Source of the DNA: CAUZIR01 sp965250195
GTDB lineage: Bacteria; Chloroflexota; Dehalococcoidia; Lucifugimonadales; UBA2962
DNA: 64,000 bases
Assembly (NCBI GenBank): GCA_965250195.1
Contig: OZ252295.1
Location: 1,984,001 to 2,048,000, forward strand
Reading direction: 5' to 3'
Shown here: in pieces, positions 41,677 to 50,792 of the stretch
How the letters are laid out: every line of letters begins with the position of its first letter
How positions within the stretch are numbered: the stretch's first letter is position 1
Position numbers and translations under genes: made by a program
The notes under the pieces: model-generated
Seen by the model: only the letters and a program-made list of their open reading frames with translations
Databases searched by the model: none
Told to the model about the DNA's origin: nothing

Positions 41677-43314
41677 CTATGAGAGTGCCGATGTCAGGGC
41701 GTCGATGGAGTCCGCCGAGTCGTCCGTCCCCGCGACGTGCACGACCCTGCGGCCCAGGTCGCTGAGCGCACCGAGGTCGCCGAGGGCGTCGGCGTCGGTG
41801 ACGTCCCCCAGGCTGTATGTTCGGCCCGGAATGGGGATGTCTCTGGTATGTGGGGCCGTTAGCACAAGGAATATGCCGCTGTCCGGGCCGCCTTTATGGA
41901 GTTGCCCCGTCGAGTGCAGGTACCCGGGCCCATGACCGAGAGTCGTGGCCAGCTGGTAACGGCGCAACACGGCGTCTCTGAGCCGCCGCAGGGCGTCGTC
42001 GATGCCCTGGGTATGGGGCAGGAAAGCGAGGACACCGAAGTAGTCGCCGTCGCCTGCCGCATCGAGCATCCCCGCCAGCGCCCGCGCCCCGTCGCCGACC
42101 GGAAGCTCGGACTCGCGAGGGGACTTGACTGTTGCGCCGTCTGAGATTTCCGTGAGGATGTCACGGGTGCGGGTTTTCGAGAGCTGTACGTCGGGCTGGT
42201 CGAACGGGTTGACTCCCATTACGTGGGCGGCCACGGCGACCGCAAGTTCCCAGCGGAAGAACTCGCCCCCCAATGCCTCCCGGTTGGGCATCCTGAGCGT
42301 GATGACTGGATGACCGAGCGAGCTGACGGCCTCCAGCGCGTCGTCCGTTTCGTCGTTGTCGTCGCCGTCGAGGCGCAGGTAGATGAACAGCCTGTCCTTC
42401 CGGTATAGGCCCGCGTCTACGAGCGGCTCTCCGGCGACCGGGACGACGCCCCTGCCGTCTTTGCCCAGGCTCTCGGCCACCAGTTGCACGACCCAGAGCC
42501 CGTATCCGAACATGGCCGGAGAGGTGACGAGGGTGAGCTTGTCGCGCCCGCGCATGGCCATCGAGCCGATGGTCGCGCCCAACACGGCCGCCGGGTTTGT
42601 GTCCGGGGGCAGACCCGGCCCGCAAAGCTGCCTCATGCGCCTGCCGCCGTCCACGAGGGCATCGATGTCTGCGCCGAGCAGCGCCGCCGGCACCAGGCCG
42701 AAGTAGGTGATAGCCGAGAACCGACCGCTGACCTCCGGGTCGTTCAGGAACACTTTCCCAAACCCCGTCTCCGCTGCCAGAGCCGCCAGGGGCGTGCCGG
42801 GGTCGGTGATGGCGGCGAAACGGCGGCCCGCAGCGTCGGGCCCGAGGCCCCGTCCCAGGCTTTGGTCGATCGCGTTTCGAAAAACCCGGTAGTTGAGCAA
42901 CGGCTCCATCGTGGTGCCCGACTTCGATGAGATGAGGACCAGGGTTTTTGAAGCATCGATTCGGCTCAATGCCGCGCCGATGGTGGCAGGGACAGTGGAC
43001 TCGCCCGGTACCATCTCCGGGTGCCCGAGGGCATTGCCGAACGTCCGGTGGATGACCTTGGCCGCCCGGCTGGAGCCGCCCATACCCAGGAGCACGAAGT
43101 TTTCGATACCTTGACCAATGGTTGTGTCAGCGAAGCTGCGGATCTCGCTCAGGCGCGGCCCCATCCAGTCGGCCGCATCCAGCCACCCGAGCCTGTCGGA
43201 GATGCCGTCCGGCCGCGAACCCCAGACGGTGTGGTCCCGCCGCCAGATGCGCTCGATTACGCCCTCGGCTGCGAGGGAGGACAGGGTGCGAGCGACCGAG
43301 ACCTCGCCCGCCAC
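41677..43314 (-). CDS. Glucose-6-phosphate isomerase-type sugar isomerase
   Basis: 545 residues starting at GTG 43314, which overlaps the TAG of the SIS gene by one base. It has two SIS subdomains with VLLGMGGSSRAAKVI and LVLISSKSGTTMEPLLNY, the PGI phosphate-binding signatures, in the divergent form seen in the PGI half of transaldolase-PGI fusions. The role is interconversion of glucose-6-phosphate and fructose-6-phosphate, or a related reaction. The open frame extends 25 codons upstream, but those overlap the SIS coding region and are rejected. The stop lies in a degenerate copy of the dispersed repeat (CATAGCGAAAAACGATAGG). Confidence 0.85.
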   Translation of the reverse strand: MAGEVSVARTLSSLAAEGVIERIWRRDHTVWGSRPDGISDRLGWLDAADWMGPRLSEIRSFADTTIGQGIENFVLLGMGGSSRAAKVIHRTFGNALGHPEMVPGESTVPATIGAALSRIDASKTLVLISSKSGTTMEPLLNYRVFRNAIDQSLGRGLGPDAAGRRFAAITDPGTPLAALAAETGFGKVFLNDPEVSGRFSAITYFGLVPAALLGADIDALVDGGRRMRQLCGPGLPPDTNPAAVLGATIGSMAMRGRDKLTLVTSPAMFGYGLWVVQLVAESLGKDGRGVVPVAGEPLVDAGLYRKDRLFIYLRLDGDDNDETDDALEAVSSLGHPVITLRMPNREALGGEFFRWELAVAVAAHVMGVNPFDQPDVQLSKTRTRDILTEISDGATVKSPRESELPVGDGARALAGMLDAAGDGDYFGVLAFLPHTQGIDDALRRLRDAVLRRYQLATTLGHGPGYLHSTGQLHKGGPDSGIFLVLTAPHTRDIPIPGRTYSLGDVTDADALGDLGALSDLGRRVVHVAGTDDSADSIDALTSALS

Positions 43315-44411
43315 TAGAGTCCGTAAAGGTCGAAGGCGGCCTTGTGCTCCGACTGGTCCAGTCGGAACGTGTCGGGGTTGGTGCCGCACTCTCTAGCCAG
43401 CCAGTAGGTGAATAGCTGCAGGGGGGGCAGGTAGACGATGGGCGTGAGGAAGTTTTCAACGCTCGGTAACTCAAGCGTGGCGTCGGCCGTCCTGAAGTCC
43501 CCGTCACCGGTCTGCACCAGCGCCATAACGTCGGCGCCCGTCGCCTTGGCCGCGCGTGCGACCTGGGCCGCCCGGGCGTGGTAGGGACCCGGCGGCGCAA
43601 TCACCGTAACAAGGCAGCCCGAGGTGGTGGCGACGAAGGGGCCGTGCAGGAACTGTTCGAGTTCGAACCCTGTCGTGACCAGATACGCCGCTTCGTTTAT
43701 CTTGAGCGCCGCCTCGTAGGCGGTGGCGGCGTTGTGGCCGCCCCCGGCGAAGGCCAGCCAGCGGGAGTTTACGAAGCGCTCGGCCAGGGCTTTGGCCTTG
43801 TCGTCGGTCGTCAGGGCGGCCGACATCGCGTCGGGCAGGGCCGTGATCGCGTCCATCGCCCCTCCCGGAGATGAGGCCGAGGCCGTGCCGGAGATGGACG
43901 CCGCCACCAGCGCCATCGCGGTCATGGCCGAGGTGTGGCTGACGGTGTAGGCGGCCGACCGCTCGGGGCCTCCGGTCGTGAGCACGATGTCGACCTGGGA
44001 CAGGTCGGCCTCGGTGTCGTCGCAGGTGAGCAGCGCAGTAGCGGCTCCGGCTGCGTGTGCCAGCTCCAGCGCCTGACGGGAGATGGCCTTACGGCCGGTG
44101 TGGCTCAACACGATGACGACGTCTTCGCCCAGCAGCTCGGGAGCGTTGTTAACGAATTCGTGGGCGTTCCAAGCCCGGGCTTCGTGGCGCTCGCCGACGG
44201 TTCGCAGCAGGTGCTCGCTGACGAGCGCGGCATGCCAAGAGGTGCCGATGCCTACGACGTGCACGCGGGCGGCGGTCTCGATGCGCCCGGCCAACTCCGA
44301 TGCTGCTGAAGCCTGGGTGTCTATCACGCGAGCTGTTGCATCCGGCTGCTCGCCGATGCACTCGTACATGTGAAACGGGTGGGCCGATCTTGCGGGGGGT
44401 CTTGGTGCCAT
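43314..44411 (-). CDS. SIS-domain sugar isomerase/deaminase-like protein (GlmS isomerase half type)
   Basis: 365 residues with two SIS domains: VVGIGTSWHAALVSEHLL, VVIVLSHTGRKAISRQAL, AFAGGGHNAATAYEAALKIN and GFELEQFLHGPF, the last like the ExxHGP loop of GlmS. The N-terminal glutaminase domain of GlmS is missing, so it would be an aminosugar-phosphate deaminase/isomerase or related enzyme. HMYECIGEQPDATARVI near the start matches the family's lead helix. It is co-translated with the PGI-like gene (TAGTG overlap), pointing to one sugar-phosphate pathway. Confidence 0.87.
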   Translation of the reverse strand: MAPRPPARSAHPFHMYECIGEQPDATARVIDTQASAASELAGRIETAARVHVVGIGTSWHAALVSEHLLRTVGERHEARAWNAHEFVNNAPELLGEDVVIVLSHTGRKAISRQALELAHAAGAATALLTCDDTEADLSQVDIVLTTGGPERSAAYTVSHTSAMTAMALVAASISGTASASSPGGAMDAITALPDAMSAALTTDDKAKALAERFVNSRWLAFAGGGHNAATAYEAALKINEAAYLVTTGFELEQFLHGPFVATTSGCLVTVIAPPGPYHARAAQVARAAKATGADVMALVQTGDGDFRTADATLELPSVENFLTPIVYLPPLQLFTYWLARECGTNPDTFRLDQSEHKAAFDLYGL

Positions 44412-44439
44412 CGGTCTATCCTATGCGAGCCGTCGCTGA

Positions 44440-44895
44440 CTAAGCGAGCCCCAGCTGGCGATTCATCGATGCGGGGTCGAAGTAGGTGTGGTCTTCTACG
44501 ATTTCGCCCTCTTCACTCAGGACCATCATGGTGAGGCCTCGGACGATTACGGTCTTTCCTGTTGCCTCAATTCGTTCCGCGCCGTCGCCAAGCGGCCCGG
44601 TGTGCGTGCCGGTCATGACCCAGTGGTGGGCGTTGCGATAGCCTTCGGAAAAGTCGTCGATGAACTCCAGGTGCATGTCGGGGAACGCCGTGAAGACGGG
44701 GGCGACGTGGCCCGGTATCTGGGCCGGGTCGGTCACCGGTTCCAGGTTGCCGGAACTGGTCCAGTTGACCTGTTTCGCATAGTAGTCCTTGAGCGCGTCT
44801 GCGTCGTGACGGTTGAAATCCTGGCGGTACGCCTCGTTCATTTCCCGTATCTGGTATGGGGTGAGCAACTGTTGTCCTCCGATTCGCCGTCCCAT
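44440..44895 (-). CDS. SnoaL-like polyketide cyclase / NTF2-fold protein
   Basis: 151 residues, SnoaL-like ester cyclase pattern: MNEAYRQDFNRHDADALKDY, then DMHLEFIDDFSEGYRNAHHW and GKTVIVRGLTMMVLSEEGEI. NTF2-fold proteins of this kind may be hydrolases, isomerases or ligand binders; no pathway is evident. It sits 18 bp downstream of the broken kinase gene on the same strand. ATG 44895 is used; ATG 44841 is an alternative closer to the conserved fold. Confidence 0.8.
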   Translation of the reverse strand: MGRRIGGQQLLTPYQIREMNEAYRQDFNRHDADALKDYYAKQVNWTSSGNLEPVTDPAQIPGHVAPVFTAFPDMHLEFIDDFSEGYRNAHHWVMTGTHTGPLGDGAERIEATGKTVIVRGLTMMVLSEEGEIVEDHTYFDPASMNRQLGLA

Positions 44896-44913
44896 GGTCG
44901 GCCGGGCAACAGT

Positions 44914-46227
44914 TTAGGTGGATTGCCGGTGGCAGGGTAGCCGCAGCGTTACGCGCGTGCCGCTGCCCTGCTCCACGCTCTCCAGCGCTACGCTGCCGCC
45001 GTGGCCTTCGGCGACGGACTTTACGATTGCCAGCCCCAGCCCGCTGCCCGGCAACGCCGAGACGTTGCGGCCCCTGGCAAAGCGCAGGAAGGCGTTGGGC
45101 ACGTCGGCGGACGGCACGCCGATGCCGGTGTCCGAGACCCTTACGACGGCTTCTCCCCCGTCGACCCTGAGCGTGATGTCTATTTCTCCGTCACCGGGCG
45201 TGAACTTGATAGCGTTGTCGACGATGTTGGACAGGGCCATTGCCAGCTCCAGCTCCCGTCCAAAGACCTCGATGGGATCGCCTGACTCGTTGATCTGAGT
45301 GTGAAGCGAGATTCCCGCCTGGTCGGCGCGGGAGGCGAAGTCGCCCTCTACGCTGCGAATGAGTTTCGCAACATCTACCGGCGCGTTCGCTGTCTCGTCA
45401 GAGGCTTCTATCCGTGACAGGTCCAGCAGCCCCGACGATATCGACTCCAGCCGGGTTATCTGGCTGCCGGCCCGGTCCACCAGTCCCCGCACGCGCTCGT
45501 CCCCGGCCCCGTTCCCGGAGTTGGGGGCCTGTTCGATCTCTCGGCGAGCGAGTTCGAGATCGGTCTTGAGGGCGGTCAGGGGCGTGTTCAGCTCGTGAGC
45601 GGCGTCCGCGACAAAAGTCTTTAGCGTAAGCACCGTCTCTTCCAGCCGCGCCGCCATGACGTTGAACCGGTCGCCCAGCTCGCCCAGCTCGTCGCGTCGC
45701 GTGACGGAAGCGCGTACGGCGAGGTCGCCGCCGGCCATGCGGGCCGTGGCGTCGGAGAGCCCGACGATGCTGGCGGCCATGCGGCGCGAGACCCACCAGC
45801 CCGCAATGGCGGCGAGCGCGACGGCGACCGCGCCGGAGACGGCCCAGCCCCACGCGACGGTGGTGAGAACCTCGCTCCCGACCGCCGGGCCCATTGATAG
45901 TTCTATTGTGCCCAGGTCCCGGTGCAGGCCGGTCAGCGGAACGATGACGACCTGGCCGGAGCGCGGACCGCCCGGAGAGCCGGAGCCCAGGTCGAACCCG
46001 AACTGGCCCCCGGAGCCGGGGACCGCGGACACCAGGGTCGAGTCGGCCAGGCTCGCGCCCTCCAGCCCCTCGAGTTCACTGAGGATGTCGTCCAGCGTCG
46101 AGTCGCCGCCGCCGCCTTGGTCGCCATCTGGGCCGCCAGATTTGGAGACGCGGATCGACTCGCTTACCTTTACCGTGCTTTCCTCCCCCCCAACCTCGAT
46201 GACCGAGCGATAGCCGCGCCTGGCCAC
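44914..46227 (-). CDS. Sensor histidine kinase, C-terminal portion of an interrupted gene
   Basis: About 437 residues from an internal GTG. It retains an extracytoplasmic segment with a glycine-rich stretch, a helix about 118-140 (VAWGWAVSGAVAVALAAIAG), HAMP-like RMAGGDLAVRASV, HisKA with AHELNTPLTALK, N-box NIVDNAIKFTPGDG, DTGIGVPSADV and GSGLGLAIVKSVAEGHGG. The same frame is open upstream to a TAA at 46350-46348, beyond which the missing N-terminus continues in frame. Kinase motifs are intact, but without the first helix the protein would be mis-inserted. Confidence 0.85.
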   Translation of the reverse strand: MARRGYRSVIEVGGEESTVKVSESIRVSKSGGPDGDQGGGGDSTLDDILSELEGLEGASLADSTLVSAVPGSGGQFGFDLGSGSPGGPRSGQVVIVPLTGLHRDLGTIELSMGPAVGSEVLTTVAWGWAVSGAVAVALAAIAGWWVSRRMAASIVGLSDATARMAGGDLAVRASVTRRDELGELGDRFNVMAARLEETVLTLKTFVADAAHELNTPLTALKTDLELARREIEQAPNSGNGAGDERVRGLVDRAGSQITRLESISSGLLDLSRIEASDETANAPVDVAKLIRSVEGDFASRADQAGISLHTQINESGDPIEVFGRELELAMALSNIVDNAIKFTPGDGEIDITLRVDGGEAVVRVSDTGIGVPSADVPNAFLRFARGRNVSALPGSGLGLAIVKSVAEGHGGSVALESVEQGSGTRVTLRLPCHRQST

Positions 46228-46347
46228 GCCGTCCTCGACGGACTGGCTGAACTCCTGTGTAATCCCTTCAGAACTTAGGCCGAGCGATATTGTCGCCGTG
46301 TCGCCAAGCTCTCGCGGATCCCCGGTGTCTACGAGAATTGCTCCCGA

Positions 46348-46644
46348 TTAGTCGAGGTAGCGGAGGCGGGTCTGGGTGAGGAACGCGAAGCTCAGTAGCT
46401 GGGACTCGATTGCCTCCAAAGGCACCCCGGCATCGAGGAGCGACGTGGCGTTGTCGGCGATGGTCAGGCCGTTCGTGCGCAGGTAGTCTCTCTCCTGGTT
46501 GCGGTAGTAACCGGCCAGGGTGATCATCAGCACGGCCCCTAACGCCACTGCCGCAATGACTGACACAGCGGCGTAGCTCAAGGGCAGCGTCCACTTGATT
46601 GACCGGGGCAGCAGGGTGGTTAGACGAGCGGGCAACAGGGGCAT
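46348..46644 (-). pseudogene. N-terminal fragment of the interrupted sensor histidine kinase
   Basis: 98 codons: a basic start, one transmembrane helix (YAAVSVIAAVALGAVLMITL, about 24-43) and the beginning of an extracytoplasmic sensor domain ending RLRYLD, then TAA. Downstream of the TAA the same frame reads SGAILVDTGDPRELGDTATI, a normal continuation of such a domain (a pattern like LLDxxGxxVxDSGDP). A single nonsense change therefore separates this piece from the kinase core. Its ATG overlaps the TGA of the response regulator by one base, as in an intact pair. Confidence 0.8.
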
Positions 46645-47342
46645 CAGTCGGCCAGCCTGTAGCCGACGCCCGGTACGGTGAGCACCAGCGTCGGCCGGGA
46701 CGGTTCGATTTCGACCTTCTCTCTCAGACGCCGGATGTGGACGTTTATGGCCCGCTCGCTCTCGACGTCGGAGTCGTATCCCCAGACGGCATCCAGCATC
46801 TGGCCTCGCGACAGCACATGCCCGGTGTTCTGGGCCATATAGACCAACAGTCGAAATTCAGTCGGGGTGAGGGGGATGAGTCGCCCGCCGCGCCATACCT
46901 GCGCCCGGCCCCGGTCTATGACCAGGTCACCGGCGAACAGAGTGTCGGACTCGGCGGACGAGAGCTCCCCGTAGGCCCGGCGCAGGTGCGCTCGTATGCG
47001 CGATACCAACTCGGCGAGGGAGTAGGGCTTGGTTACGTAGTCGTCGGCCCCCATCTCGAGGCCGAGGACCTTGTCGGTCTCCTCCCGGCGCGCGGTGAGC
47101 ATGATGATGGGCTGGCGGACCTTCATCTCCCGCAGCCGCCGACAGTAGTCGAACCCGGAGCCGTCTGGCAGCCTTACGTCGAGGATGATGATCTGCGGGC
47201 GACCCGAGCGGACGCGGCCCAACCCCTCGGTGCCGGTGGCGACGTGGTCGACCTCGAAGCCCTCCTGCGTCAGGCCGTCAGTGAGGCTTGCCGCGACCGC
47301 GGGGTCGTCTTCGACCAGCAGGATTTTCCCACCGAAGTTCAA
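46644..47342 (-). CDS. OmpR/PhoB-family response regulator
   Basis: 232 residues. The receiver domain has the acidic pair EDD (11-13), phospho-acceptor Asp55 in ILDVRLPDG and Lys105 in DYVTKPYS. The C-terminal winged helix has LTPTEFRLLVYMAQN, GHVLSRGQMLDAVWGYD, INVHIRRLREKVE and VPGVGYRL. It regulates transcription when phosphorylated by its partner, the kinase encoded just downstream and now interrupted. It is first in this operon; the 316-bp gap upstream is the only promoter-sized region here. Confidence 0.94.
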   Translation of the reverse strand: MNFGGKILLVEDDPAVAASLTDGLTQEGFEVDHVATGTEGLGRVRSGRPQIIILDVRLPDGSGFDYCRRLREMKVRQPIIMLTARREETDKVLGLEMGADDYVTKPYSLAELVSRIRAHLRRAYGELSSAESDTLFAGDLVIDRGRAQVWRGGRLIPLTPTEFRLLVYMAQNTGHVLSRGQMLDAVWGYDSDVESERAINVHIRRLREKVEIEPSRPTLVLTVPGVGYRLAD

Positions 47343-47658
47343 ACTTTTCTACTCCTCCGCTCCAAGTCCGCGGTTCGAGCCAACCCTTAGACCAGGCCTT
47401 TGCCCAATAATAGTTACGTTAGGAGCCGATCAAGGTTACTAGCGATCCAATGCGCCCAATTTATTACAGGAGAAGCCGCTGCGGGTTTCGAGTTCGTAAT
47501 ACGGGTGGAATTGGTGGGTAATGTGAGCAACCGACTATTGGGGCCGACCGTTGTAGGCCAAGAGCGCGGGCCTGGAGCAATCAACGAACGACAGTAAGAG
47601 CTAACAAGGAACGGCATCGGCCGCCGAGAACCCGGCCGGTGAGCATCAGGGGGAGAAA
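47343..47658. other. Divergent intergenic region with repeated CCAAT-type motifs
   Basis: 316 bp between the leftward response regulator and rightward moxR. No convincing gene is present. GCCCAAT occurs at 47402-47408 and 47454-47460, TCCAATG at 47446-47452, and the reverse forms ATTGGTGGG at 47510 and ATTGGGGC at 47537-47544. GCCCAATAATAG and CTATTGGGGC form an imperfect inverted pair. These may be operator half-sites for the adjacent regulator. GGGGGAG at 47650-47656 is the ribosome-binding site of moxR. Confidence 0.45.
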
Positions 47659-48705
47659 TTGGACAACATGATCGGGTGGGGCCACCTCAAGGGACAGACC
47701 TCGACCACCGCGATGGGCCAGACGGAGATCGCCGAACTCAACCAACGAGTTGAACAAGAAGGCCTGTTCATCAAGGACCTGACGGCGGAACTGGGCAAGC
47801 GCATGATCGGCCAGACGGCGATGGTGGAACGGGTACTGGTGGCGCTGCTGGCCGACGGGCACATCCTGCTCGAGGGCGTGCCCGGGCTGGCCAAGACGCT
47901 GCTGGTCAAGACGCTTGCCGAGGCGATAGACGCCGACTTCTCCCGCCTGCAGTTCACCCCCGACCTGCTGCCCGCGGACCTGCTGGGCACGCAGATCTAT
48001 AACCCCAAGACGTCTGAATTTAGCATCCATAAGGGGCCGATATTCGCCAATATCGTGCTCGCCGACGAGATCAACAGGGCGCCGGCGAAGGTCCAGAGTG
48101 CACTGCTGGAGGCGATGCAGGAGCGCCAGGTGACGATCGCGGATAAGACCTTTGCGCTAGTCGACCCGTTCCTGGTGCTGGCGACGCAGAACCCCGTCGA
48201 GCACGAGGGCACCTACCCGCTCCCCGAGGCACAGGTGGACCGCTTCATGCTCAAGGTGGTTGTCGAGTACCCGTCCAGAGACGAGGAGCGAAAGATCGTC
48301 GCGCTGATGGCGGTCGGTGAACCCGAAGCCGTCAGGCCCGTGGTCCACCCGGACACGATTCTCAAGGCGCGAGCGGCGGTGCGCCGCATTTACGTAGATG
48401 AGCGCATTACCGAGTACGTACTGGATATGGTCCTCGCCAGCCGGGACCCGGCCGCGTTCGGACTTGCGGACCTGCGAGGACTGATCGCCTACGGCGCGTC
48501 TCCCAGGGCGAGCATCTACCTGGTGACGGCGGCGCGGGCGCACGCGTTCCTGCGCGGCAGGGGCTACGTGACCCCGGACGACGTCAAGTCGATAGCTCCG
48601 GATATTCTCCGGCACCGGGTGATTACGACGTACGAGGCGGAGGCGTCCGACGTGGACGGCTCCGAGATCGTCCAGCGCATTCTTGATGCCATCGAGGTCC
48701 CGTAG
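47659..48705 (+). CDS. moxR: MoxR-family AAA+ ATPase
   Basis: 348 residues from TTG 47659, or 345 from ATG 47668; the GGGGGAG site suits the TTG. Walker A is GVPGLAKT (73-80), Walker B FANIVLADEINRAP, sensor 1 VLATQNPVEHEGTYPLPEAQ, and the C-terminal lid follows. MoxR ATPases act as chaperones that activate or assemble metal-dependent or membrane complexes, together with von Willebrand factor A proteins. It heads an eight-gene unit with DUF58 and the Bat proteins. Confidence 0.94.
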   Translation: MDNMIGWGHLKGQTSTTAMGQTEIAELNQRVEQEGLFIKDLTAELGKRMIGQTAMVERVLVALLADGHILLEGVPGLAKTLLVKTLAEAIDADFSRLQFTPDLLPADLLGTQIYNPKTSEFSIHKGPIFANIVLADEINRAPAKVQSALLEAMQERQVTIADKTFALVDPFLVLATQNPVEHEGTYPLPEAQVDRFMLKVVVEYPSRDEERKIVALMAVGEPEAVRPVVHPDTILKARAAVRRIYVDERITEYVLDMVLASRDPAAFGLADLRGLIAYGASPRASIYLVTAARAHAFLRGRGYVTPDDVKSIAPDILRHRVITTYEAEASDVDGSEIVQRILDAIEVP

Positions 48706-48821
48706 GGACCGGGCCGCAAGAAGAGTGGTGCCTAGGCGCACGGAATTCAGTTAGAGAGGCGCCATAGGGGCTTTGCAAGGGCCTCGATCGCAGCAGTTCA
48801 CGTTTGAAAGATCGAAAAATA

Positions 48822-49733
<912 letters not shown>

Positions 49734-49815
49734 CCTGTTGATTGCCAAAGCCCTGACGAGCCTTGCGAAGAGCGGCGCTTGCGCGAAGAAGCCACTAGAG
49801 CGAGCCCTGCGAGCG
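49734..49815 (+). repeat. Dispersed post-stop repeat, copy 11 (coding)
   Basis: TTGATTGCCAAAGCCCTGAC, then GAGCCTTGCGAAGAGC, then GCGCGAAGAAGCCACTAG and AGCGAGCCCTGCGAGCGGGG. It follows the TGA of the DUF58 gene and is read as the N-terminus MIAKALTSLAKS... of the next protein. Confidence 0.8.
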
Positions 49816-50790
49816 GGGAGCATCTCGGCCCTCGCCGCACTCGTACTAGGCGTAAGCGTGGCCAGTGCACAGGACCCTTTCGAGGCCAGTGTCGCCGTGG
49901 TGCCGGACCTGCTGGTTATCGGCGACGTGGTGCGGGTGACGGCGTCGGTGAACCACCCGGCCGGGTACCGGGTCGGCCCGGTGGAGTTGGACGCGACGTG
50001 GGGGCCGTTGGAGGTGAGGGGTCTCGAAGCCCCGGTAGTCTCCACAAACCCCGATGGTTCGGAGACGACGAGGATAACGTTCCAGGCCCAGGTGTTCGAG
50101 ACGGGGCGGCTGGTAACGCCGGAACTGACGCTGGTGGTTATCTCACCGTCCGGCGCGACGACGGTTACGACGGCCGCCCCGGTGGCGCTCGACGTCACGT
50201 CTTTTTTGCAGGGCGGTGATTTACGCGATATCCGGCCCCAGGCGGAGATCGAAGGCCCCAGGACGGGGCTGATTGTGGGCTCGGTGCTTGCGGGTCTGGC
50301 CGCACTGATCGCAGGAGTCGTGGTCGTAATTTACCTGCTGAAAGGCCGCTCGGCAGCATCGTCGATGGCGCTCCCCGAACTGCCGCACCCGTTCGAGTGG
50401 GCGATCGCTGAACTGGCCCGTATCGAGTCGCTGGATCTGGTGAGTGAACGGCGATACAAAGAGCACTACGTCCTTACGTCTGAAGTCTTGCGTAGATACA
50501 TGGACGGTGAGCTGGGGCTCGACGCGGTGGAAAGCACCACTGCCGAGGTGTCTCGTCAGATCAGGTCAAGCTCCGTGCCCTGGCGACTGGGCCACCGGGT
50601 GCTGACCCTTCTGTTGGTTTCGGACCTGGTCAAGTTCGCCAGGTACCGCCCGATGCCGGACGAGGCCTATGCGCTCGTTCCGGACGCCGTAGCGCTGGTG
50701 CACGACCTGCACCGCGAGGCCACGAAAACGGCGCCTGTTAGCGTGGCACAGGTCGGCGAGACGGGGCCCAACGGTCGAGGGGGCCTGTAA
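49738..50790 (+). CDS. BatD-like membrane protein of the MoxR operon
   Basis: 350 residues from TTG 49738. A basic repeat-derived leader (about 1-28) precedes a hydrophobic signal (ISALAALVLGVSVASAQDP), then a periplasmic beta domain like the N-terminal part of BatD (about 45-170), a transmembrane helix (LIVGSVLAGLAALIAGVVVV, about 178-200) and a cytoplasmic helical region with PHPFEWAIAELARIESLDLV. The placement between DUF58 and BatA is typical of this class. The leader makes the signal peptide unusually long; a later start is possible but no ATG is available. Confidence 0.8.
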   Translation: MIAKALTSLAKSGACAKKPLERALRAGSISALAALVLGVSVASAQDPFEASVAVVPDLLVIGDVVRVTASVNHPAGYRVGPVELDATWGPLEVRGLEAPVVSTNPDGSETTRITFQAQVFETGRLVTPELTLVVISPSGATTVTTAAPVALDVTSFLQGGDLRDIRPQAEIEGPRTGLIVGSVLAGLAALIAGVVVVIYLLKGRSAASSMALPELPHPFEWAIAELARIESLDLVSERRYKEHYVLTSEVLRRYMDGELGLDAVESTTAEVSRQIRSSSVPWRLGHRVLTLLLVSDLVKFARYRPMPDEAYALVPDAVALVHDLHREATKTAPVSVAQVGETGPNGRGGL

Positions 50791-50792
50791 GC

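Noticed and set aside
46348..46350. Recoding of the stop in the sensor kinase as selenocysteine or a similar residue
   Set aside because: The codon is TAA, which is not used for selenocysteine (UGA) or pyrrolysine (UAG).
47400..47597. 65-codon frame in the gap before moxR
   Set aside because: No ribosome-binding site or family signature, and it covers the presumed divergent promoter region.
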